A model generated the notes under the pieces. It was given only the letters and a program-made list of their open reading frames with translations. It had not been told where the DNA came from and did no database searches. A DNA stretch of 14,830 nucleotides. It comes from Firmicutes bacterium UBA4916. Lineage in GTDB: Bacteria > Bacillota > Clostridia > Tissierellales > Tepidimicrobiaceae. The translations under genes and the position numbers were made by a program. Position 1 is the stretch's first letter, and every line of letters begins with the position of its first letter. Where the stretch lies: the NCBI GenBank assembly GCA_002398845.1, contig DHBY01000029.1:1-14830 (forward strand), in the 5' to 3' direction. Shown piece by piece: positions 6,901 to 12,714 of this stretch.

Positions 6901-7670
6901 TTAACCCTTTAGGTGTACCTTCGCGTATGAATTTAGGTCAAGTTTTAGAAGTGCATTTAGGTTTAGCAGCCAAAAAATTAGGGTGGTATGTGGCTACACC
7001 AGTATTTGATGGAGCTAGTGACCAGGATATAATAGATGCTCTTGTAAAAGCAGGATATCCTAGTAGTGGTAAGATACAATTAAGAGATGGAAGGACTGGA
7101 GAAATTTTCAATAATCCTGTAACCGTAGGATACATGTATATGTTAAAATTACATCATTTAGTGGATGATAAAATTCATGCTAGATCTACTGGACCGTATT
7201 CTCTTGTTACTCAGCAACCCCTTGGAGGAAAGGCTCAGTTTGGAGGACAAAGATTTGGAGAAATGGAAGTTTGGGCATTGGAAGCTTATGGAGCTGCTCA
7301 TACCTTGCAGGAAATATTGACTGTAAAATCCGATGATGTAGTGGGTAGGGTAAAAACTTATGAAGCCATCGTAAAGGGGGAAAATATTCCAGAACCAGGG
7401 GTGCCAGAGTCTTTCAAGGTTTTAATAAAAGAACTGCAGAGTTTAGCTTTAGATGTAAAAGTGTTATCTGAGGAAGATGACGAAATTGAAATTAAAGAAT
7501 CTGTTGATGATGATGATGTAGAGGATTTAGAATTAATGGGTGATGAATTAGTTGAAGATAAGTTATCAGATGACGGTGATGAAGATGGTGATGAATTAAA
7601 TAGTAGATTTATTATTGATGATGAAGAAAATTTAGATGAAGACGATGATGATGACGATGATGAGTTTTAA
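3987..7670 (+). CDS. rpoB: DNA-directed RNA polymerase subunit beta
   Basis: RpoB forms one half of the polymerase catalytic cleft. The 1227-residue protein begins [31 protein letters not shown], as in relatives. The rifampicin-binding region is at residues 484-510 ([18 protein letters not shown] then [10 protein letters not shown]). D493, H503 and S508 correspond to E. coli D516, H526 and S531, so it looks wild type and rifampicin-sensitive at those sites. Further blocks are [30 protein letters not shown] (939-948) and [20 protein letters not shown] (from 1080). After the conserved core, the last 66 residues are very acidic and end in seven Asp. ATG 3987 follows AAGGGGTGA at 3971-3979. The stop is 43 bases before rpoC. 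Confidence 0.98.
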   Translation: [1227 protein letters not shown]

Positions 7671-7697
7671 TTAGTTTTTTCAGAACTTTATTATAGA

Positions 7698-7716
7698 AAG
7701 GAGAGAAAGCTCCTTG
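7698..7716 (+). promoter_or_regulatory. Hairpin holding the rpoC ribosome binding site and start codon
   Basis: AAGGAG (7698-7703), the ribosome binding site of rpoC, pairs perfectly with CTCCTT (7710-7715) across a six-base loop (AGAAAG). The 3' arm includes the first two bases of the TTG start codon at 7714. The fold would hide both initiation signals in one stem. The pairing is seen; any effect on translation is inferred. Confidence 0.55.
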
Positions 7717-10700
7717 TTTGAATTAAAAACATTTGATTCAATGAAAATTGGTCTTGCATCTCCAGAAAAGATAAGACAATGGTCAAAAGGAGAAGTAAAG
7801 AAACCAGAAACCATAAATTATAGAACTTTAAAACCAGAAAAAGAGGGGCTCTTTTGTGAAAAAATATTTGGCCCTACAAAGGACTGGGAATGTCATTGTG
7901 GGAAATACAAAAGGGTAAGGTACAAAGGCGTTGTTTGCGATAGGTGCGGAGTTGAAGTAACTAAATCTAAAGTTAGAAGGGAAAGAATGGGGCATATAGA
8001 ATTGGCAGCCCCTGTATCCCATATTTGGTATTTTAAGGGTATTCCAAGTAGAATGGGGCTTATTTTAGATATGTCCCCTAGATCATTAGAGAAGGTACTT
8101 TATTTTGCTTCCTATATTGTAATAGATGGTGGAGATACTCCCTTGTATGAAAAACAATTATTATCTGAGCCAGAATTTAGGGAAGCCCAAGAAAAATATG
8201 GGAACAAGTTTAAAGCATTAATGGGAGCAGAAGCCATAAAGGAACTTCTTGTCAAAATAGACTTGGATAAAGAATCAAAAGACTTGAGATTACAGCTTAA
8301 AGATGCTACCGGACAAAAAAGGATAAGGATCATAAGGCGACTTGAGGTTGTAGAAGCCTTTAGACAATCTGGCAATAGGCCAGAATGGATGATACTTGAC
8401 GTTATACCGGTTATACCTCCAGATTTAAGACCTATGGTCCAACTTGATGGAGGTAGGTTTGCCACCTCAGATTTAAATGATCTTTATAGAAGGGTTATCA
8501 ATAGAAATAATAGGCTGAAAAGACTTTTGGATTTAGGTGCACCAGATATCATAGTGAGAAATGAAAAAAGAATGCTGCAAGAAGCAGTAGATGCACTTAT
8601 AGACAATGGACGTAGAGGAAGGCCAGTTACAGGTCCAGGCAATAGACCACTTAAATCATTATCAGATATGTTAAAAGGTAAACAAGGTAGGTTTAGACAA
8701 AATCTACTTGGAAAACGTGTAGATTATTCAGGCCGTTCTGTAATAGTAGTTGGACCAGAATTAAAATTTTATCAATGTGGGCTGCCAAAGAAAATGGCAT
8801 TAGAGCTATTTAAACCTTTTGTCATGAAAAAGCTAGTTCAGGAAGGATATGCTCATAATATAAAATCTGCTAAGCGTATGGTCGAAAGGATGAAACCAGC
8901 AGTATGGGATGTACTAGATGAGGTAATAAAAGATCATCCTGTATTACTTAATAGGGCTCCTACCCTTCATAGATTAGGGATCCAAGCTTTTGAGCCTGTA
9001 TTAGTAGAAGGAAAGGCTATTAAACTTCATCCTCTAGCTTGTACAGCTTATAATGCAGATTTTGATGGAGACCAGATGGCTGTCCATGTACCATTATCTA
9101 CAGAAGCACAAGCAGAAGCAAGACTACTTATGTTATCGGTAAACAATATTCTTGCACCAAAGGATGGTAAACCAATTACCACTCCAACCCAGGATATGGT
9201 TTTAGGTAGTTACTACTTAACCGTTGAAAATCCAGGGGAAAAAGGTGATGGCAAAATATTTACCGATTATGATGAAATGCTTCATGCATATTACAATGGT
9301 GATGTAGGCATTCATGCAAATGTGAAAGTAAGAAAGAAATTAGATGAAGAGGACAGAGGTCATCTTGTGGAAAGTACTGTAGGAAGATTTATATTTAATG
9401 AAAACATACCGCAAGATTTAGGCTTTGTAGACAGGGAAATAGATAAATATTCCTTGGAAATAGATAGATTAGTAGATAAAAAAGTTTTAGGAGTAATAGT
9501 TGAAAAATGCTATAGAAGACATGGGAACACAGTAACTGCTGCAGTTCTTGACTATATTAAGGCAATGGGATTCCATTATTCTACTATAGGGGCTATAACT
9601 ATTAGCATGGGGGACATCATTGTACCTAAACAAAAGGAAGAGCTATTAGCAAAGGCAGAAGAAGAAGTAGATAAATTTGAGAAATCCTATAGAAGAGGAT
9701 TGATTTCTGATGAAGAAAGATATGAAAAAGTAATTGAAATATGGAATAGAACAACAGAGGATGTTACGGATACATTGATGGATAATTTAGACCCTATGAA
9801 CAACCTATATATAATGGCTCACTCTGGTGCTAGAGGTAGTAAAAATCAAATTAGACAATTGGCAGGTATGAGAGGATTAATGGCTAGTGCCTCTGGAAAG
9901 ACTATAGAAATTCCTATAAAGTCTAATTTTAGGGAAGGACTAGATGTATTAGAATTCTTTATATCTACCCACGGTTCTAGAAAAGGATTGGCAGATACAG
10001 CACTAAGGACTGCTGACTCTGGTTATTTAACTAGAAGGCTAGTAGATGTCAGCCAGGACGTTATTGTAAGGGAAGAAGACTGCGGAACTGAGCAGTATTT
10101 AACAGCAAGGGCATTTAAAGATGGTAAAGAAATAATAGAAGAATTAAAGGATAGAATAATTGGTAGATATTCTGTTGAAGATATAATAGACCCTAAAACT
10201 AATAAGGTAATTGTAGAAAAGGATCAAATGATTACAGAAGATATAGCTGAAAGAATTGAAAAAGTAGGAATAGAAGAAGTCAAAGTTAGATCCGTATTAG
10301 GATGTAAGACTCGTCATGGGGTATGTGCTAAATGCTATGGAAGGAATCTAGCTACAGGAAATCCAGTTAATGTAGGAGAAGCAGTAGGAACTATTGCAGC
10401 TCAATCTATTGGAGAGCCTGGTACCCAGCTTACAATGCGTACATTCCATACAGGTGGAGTTGCAGGAGCTGATATTACACAAGGTTTGCCAAGGGTTGAG
10501 GAATTATTTGAAGCTAGGAAACCTAAAGGGCTTGCTATTATCTCTGAAATATCAGGAGAAGTAAGCATAAATGAAACCAAGAAGAAAAAGGAAGTTGTTA
10601 TTACATCTAAAGATGGGGAAAGCAAGGCATATAGCATAACCTATGGATCTAGATTAAAAGTAAGATCAGGAGATTTTGTAGAAGTAGGAGATGAGCTTAC

Positions 10701-11265
10701 GGAGGGTTCTGTAAATCCTCATGATATATTGAAGATCAAAGGAGTCCATGGAGTCCAATCCTATCTTGTTAAGGAAGTTCAAAGGGTTTATAGACTTCAA
10801 GGTGTAGATATTGATGATAAACATATAGAAGTAATTGTAAGACAGATGTTAAGCAAAGTTAAGGTAGAAGATTCAGGAGATACAGACTTGTTGCCAGGAA
10901 GTCTAGTAAATCTTAATGATTTTGAAGATATAAATAAAGAAATTATAGAAGCTAATGAAAAACCTGCAGTAGGTAGAAGAGCGCTTCTTGGAATAACAAA
11001 GGCTTCATTAGCAACTGAATCTTTCCTTTCAGCAGCTTCTTTCCAGGAAACTACTAGGGTATTGACAGAAGCAGCTATAAAAGGTAAAGTGGATAATCTT
11101 ATAGGATTAAAGGAAAATGTAATTATTGGTAAACTCATTCCTGCTGGGACAGGTATGAAGAGGTACAAGAATATAGATATAGTATATGAAGATGGAGATA
11201 CAGATGCAGATGCAGAAAAAGTAGAGACTATAGATGAAAATAATGTTGACAGTGAAAATAACTGA
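7714..11265 (+). CDS. rpoC: DNA-directed RNA polymerase subunit beta'
   Basis: RpoC carries the polymerase active site. The 1183-residue protein starts at TTG 7714 (MFELKTFDSMKIGLASPEKI), matching the family start, with AAGGAG ten bases upstream; the later ATG at 7741 would cut conserved residues. The first zinc site is C60, C62, C75, C78. The catalytic motif NADFDGDQMAVH has the Mg-binding D449, D451 and D453. The second zinc site is C790, C864, C871, C874. The trigger loop region reads AAQSIGEPGTQLTMRTFHTG. The end is FLSAASFQETTRVLTEAA, LKENVIIGKLIPAGTG and a short acidic tail. Two TGA codons and a TAA lie in tandem at the end. The last codons also contain a promoter for the next genes. 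Confidence 0.98.
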   Translation: MFELKTFDSMKIGLASPEKIRQWSKGEVKKPETINYRTLKPEKEGLFCEKIFGPTKDWECHCGKYKRVRYKGVVCDRCGVEVTKSKVRRERMGHIELAAPVSHIWYFKGIPSRMGLILDMSPRSLEKVLYFASYIVIDGGDTPLYEKQLLSEPEFREAQEKYGNKFKALMGAEAIKELLVKIDLDKESKDLRLQLKDATGQKRIRIIRRLEVVEAFRQSGNRPEWMILDVIPVIPPDLRPMVQLDGGRFATSDLNDLYRRVINRNNRLKRLLDLGAPDIIVRNEKRMLQEAVDALIDNGRRGRPVTGPGNRPLKSLSDMLKGKQGRFRQNLLGKRVDYSGRSVIVVGPELKFYQCGLPKKMALELFKPFVMKKLVQEGYAHNIKSAKRMVERMKPAVWDVLDEVIKDHPVLLNRAPTLHRLGIQAFEPVLVEGKAIKLHPLACTAYNADFDGDQMAVHVPLSTEAQAEARLLMLSVNNILAPKDGKPITTPTQDMVLGSYYLTVENPGEKGDGKIFTDYDEMLHAYYNGDVGIHANVKVRKKLDEEDRGHLVESTVGRFIFNENIPQDLGFVDREIDKYSLEIDRLVDKKVLGVIVEKCYRRHGNTVTAAVLDYIKAMGFHYSTIGAITISMGDIIVPKQKEELLAKAEEEVDKFEKSYRRGLISDEERYEKVIEIWNRTTEDVTDTLMDNLDPMNNLYIMAHSGARGSKNQIRQLAGMRGLMASASGKTIEIPIKSNFREGLDVLEFFISTHGSRKGLADTALRTADSGYLTRRLVDVSQDVIVREEDCGTEQYLTARAFKDGKEIIEELKDRIIGRYSVEDIIDPKTNKVIVEKDQMITEDIAERIEKVGIEEVKVRSVLGCKTRHGVCAKCYGRNLATGNPVNVGEAVGTIAAQSIGEPGTQLTMRTFHTGGVAGADITQGLPRVEELFEARKPKGLAIISEISGEVSINETKKKKEVVITSKDGESKAYSITYGSRLKVRSGDFVEVGDELTEGSVNPHDILKIKGVHGVQSYLVKEVQRVYRLQGVDIDDKHIEVIVRQMLSKVKVEDSGDTDLLPGSLVNLNDFEDINKEIIEANEKPAVGRRALLGITKASLATESFLSAASFQETTRVLTEAAIKGKVDNLIGLKENVIIGKLIPAGTGMKRYKNIDIVYEDGDTDADAEKVETIDENNVDSENN

Positions 11266-11274
11266 TGATAAAAT
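11246..11274 (+). promoter_or_regulatory. Near-consensus promoter across the rpoC stop codon
   Basis: TTGACA (11246-11251) lies in the last rpoC codons (Val-Asp-Ser) and TAAAAT (11269-11274) just past the stop, with a 17-base spacer and TG at 11266-11267 as an extended -10. Transcription should start near 11281. It would drive rplGB, rpsL, rpsG and fusA separately from rpoBC, with a leader of about 99 bases. Confidence 0.8.
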
Positions 11275-11295
11275 GTATAAGTGTGTAAATTAGAA

Positions 11296-11350
11296 GTGGA
11301 CTCTTGATGACAATAAAGATTATGCGGGCTAAAAAGTCCACATAATCTTT
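11296..11350 (+). ncRNA. Structured leader before rplGB-rpsL, candidate RNA switch or pseudoknot
   Basis: Two long pairings overlap. AAAGATTATG (11315-11324) pairs with CATAATCTTT (11341-11350), ten base pairs, topped after one C-A mismatch by GGGCT/AGTCC (11326-11330 with 11335-11339, one wobble) and an AAAA loop. GTGGACT (11296-11302) can instead pair with AGTCCAC (11335-11341), seven base pairs, replacing the upper stem. The lower stem can remain, giving a pseudoknot, or the forms may exclude each other. There is no T run, so it is not a normal terminator. It sits between a strong promoter and the ribosome binding site at 11362-11371. I do not recognise a named family. Confidence 0.6.
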
Positions 11351-11379
11351 AAAATGCTCAAAAGGAGGAGGAAACTTAT

Positions 11380-11622
11380 ATGTTATCTAGATTAAACACA
11401 GGCAACAAGGTGGTTGGAACTAAACAGGTAAAAAGAGCATTAGCTAATGGAAAAGTGGAAATAGTATATATTGCAAGGGATGCAGAAAAAAAAGTAGTGA
11501 ATGAAATAGTTACAGCATGTAATGAAAAAGAAATACAAATAATATATATTGAATCTATGAAGAAATTAGGCGAAGCTTGTAACATCGATGTTAGTGCAGC
11601 TAGCGCTGCATTATTAAAATAA
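11380..11622 (+). CDS. rplGB: L7Ae-family ribosomal protein (YbxF/RplGB type)
   Basis: This 80-residue protein belongs to the L7Ae/L30e/S12e/Gadd45 fold family, whose bacterial members YbxF and YlxQ bind kink-turn RNAs. It resembles Bacillus YbxF: VVGTKQVKRALANGKVEIVYIARDA at the front, then ESMKKLGEACNIDVSAASAALL at the end with the alternating-hydrophobic C-terminal segment that contacts RNA in the family. Its exact role in the bacterial ribosome or in RNA folding is not well defined. ATG 11380 follows AAGGAGGAGG (11362-11371). It lies between rpoC and rpsL, the standard place in Firmicutes, 27 bases before rpsL, and is the first gene behind the structured leader. Confidence 0.92.
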   Translation: MLSRLNTGNKVVGTKQVKRALANGKVEIVYIARDAEKKVVNEIVTACNEKEIQIIYIESMKKLGEACNIDVSAASAALLK

Positions 11623-11649
11623 TACTTTATAATAGAAGGAGGTGCAATT

Positions 11650-12066
11650 ATGCCAACAATTAACCAATTAATTAGAAAAGGTAGAAAAGACGTTGTATAT
11701 AAATCCAAATCTCCAGCACTAGGTATGAACTATAACTCATTAAAAAAGGATGTAACTACTGTTAATTCACCACAAAAAAGAGGTGTTTGTACAGCTGTTA
11801 GAACTGTTACACCTAAAAAACCTAACTCAGCTTTAAGAAAAGTAGCAAAGGTTAGACTTACAAATGGAGCAGAAGTTTCTGCATATATACCTGGTATAGG
11901 ACACAACTTACAAGAACATAGTGTTGTTCTAATAAGAGGTGGAAGAGTTAAGGACCTTCCAGGTGTTAGATACCATATTGTAAGAGGTACCTTAGATGCT
12001 GCTGGGGTAGAAGGAAGAATGCAATCCAGATCTAAATATGGGGCTAAAAGGCCTAAGAAAAAATAA
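11650..12066 (+). CDS. rpsL: 30S ribosomal protein S12
   Basis: S12 lines the decoding centre and controls accuracy of tRNA selection. The 138-residue protein is the Gram-positive form, with an insertion after residue 11 compared with E. coli (DVVYKSKSPALGMNYNSLKK). The segments PQKRGVCTAVRTVTPKKPNSALRK and GIGHNLQEHSVVLIRGGRVKDLPGVRYH are diagnostic. K56 and K101, where substitutions give streptomycin resistance in Bacillus, are lysine here, so the protein looks streptomycin-sensitive. D102 is the site that is methylthiolated in some bacteria. ATG 11650 follows AAGGAGGTG (11636-11644), one of the closest matches to the 16S rRNA tail in the window. A structured gap of 121 bases separates it from rpsG. 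Confidence 0.98.
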   Translation: MPTINQLIRKGRKDVVYKSKSPALGMNYNSLKKDVTTVNSPQKRGVCTAVRTVTPKKPNSALRKVAKVRLTNGAEVSAYIPGIGHNLQEHSVVLIRGGRVKDLPGVRYHIVRGTLDAAGVEGRMQSRSKYGAKRPKKK

Positions 12067-12069
12067 TTG

Positions 12070-12078
12070 TGCTATAAT
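12070..12078 (+). promoter_or_regulatory. Possible extended -10 promoter after rpsL
   Basis: TGCTATAAT at 12070-12078 is a perfect extended -10 starting four bases after the rpsL stop. The bases 17 upstream (GGCCTA) are a poor -35. It may be a minor internal promoter for rpsG-fusA, or chance in A+T-rich sequence. Confidence 0.35.
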
Positions 12079-12103
12079 GCAATGGAATTATTCCAATTAA
12101 TAT

Positions 12104-12149
12104 ATAAATGCATTTATGTGCACAGCGGCAGAATAAAACTGTCGAGTAC
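12104..12149 (+). promoter_or_regulatory. Structured rpsL-rpsG gap, candidate S7 feedback site
   Basis: ATAAATGCATTTAT (12104-12117) is a perfect 14-base palindrome. Next to it GTGC (12118-12121) can pair with GTAC (12146-12149, one wobble), and CGGCAG (12126-12131) with CTGTCG (12139-12144, one wobble), leaving ACAG opposite a single A as an internal loop. In E. coli, S7 represses its own synthesis by binding the rpsL-rpsG gap. The bases GCACAGCGG (12120-12128) resemble GCACAAGCGG of 16S rRNA within the S7-binding domain. That resemblance is recalled, not aligned. Confidence 0.42.
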
Positions 12150-12187
12150 CAATGAATTTACTTTTTATAGTTAAGGAGGGAAGCAAA

Positions 12188-12658
12188 GTGCCAAGAAAAG
12201 GATATGTAGCTAAAAGAGAAGTAATACCAGATCCTATATACAATGATATGATTGTAACAAAACTTATTAACAATATTATGCTTGATGGTAAAAGAGGAAT
12301 TGCACAAGGCATTGTATATGGAGCATTTGATTATATAGAAGAAAAAACTGGTGAAGAACCATTAGAAGTATTCTACAAAGCTATGAACAATATAATGCCA
12401 GTATTAGAAGTTAAGGCAAGACGTATTGGTGGAGCAACATACCAAGTTCCAATAGAAGTTAGACCAGAAAGAAGAGAAACCTTAGGTCTTCGTTGGCTTG
12501 TTCGTTATTCAAGAGCTAGAGGCGAAAATACAATGACTGAAAGATTAGCTAAAGAAATAATGGATGCAGCTAACAATACTGGTGCAAGTGTTAAGAAAAG
12601 AGAAGAAACACATAAGATGGCAGAGGCAAATAAGGCATTCGCACATTACAGATGGTAG
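12188..12658 (+). CDS. rpsG: 30S ribosomal protein S7
   Basis: S7 nucleates assembly of the small-subunit head and contacts E-site tRNA. The start is GTG 12188, giving MPRKGYVAKREVIPDPIYND and 156 residues, the usual bacterial length. AAGGAGG (12173-12179) is eight bases upstream. An in-frame ATG at 12152 would add 12 residues that no family member has, and the ribosome binding site lies after it. Conserved segments include LINNIMLDGKRGIAQGIVYGAF, VKARRIGGATYQVPIEV, RRETLGLRWLVRYSRARGE and the C-terminal REETHKMAEANKAFAHYRW. In E. coli S7 is the str operon repressor; the structured gap before this gene may serve the same purpose. fusA follows after 56 bases. Confidence 0.97.
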   Translation: MPRKGYVAKREVIPDPIYNDMIVTKLINNIMLDGKRGIAQGIVYGAFDYIEEKTGEEPLEVFYKAMNNIMPVLEVKARRIGGATYQVPIEVRPERRETLGLRWLVRYSRARGENTMTERLAKEIMDAANNTGASVKKREETHKMAEANKAFAHYRW

Positions 12659-12714
12659 TCTGTTAATAGTAGAAGGCGTAAAAGGGGACGTAGAACCAGG
12701 AAGGAGGAAATATT

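Noticed and set aside
11296..11341. Kink-turn in the rplGB leader that could bind its own L7Ae-like product
   Set aside because: A three-base CTT followed by GA lies after the stem, but the opposite strand lacks the needed GA step and no second stem pairs above it.
11315..11355. Leader hairpin as an intrinsic terminator after rpoC
   Set aside because: The three T at the end are inside the stem and are followed by AAAA, so no U tract is left to release RNA.
12152..12187. Upstream ATG as start of rpsG (adds 12 residues)
   Set aside because: The strong ribosome binding site lies downstream of it at 12173-12179, and S7 proteins begin MPRKG, which matches GTG 12188.
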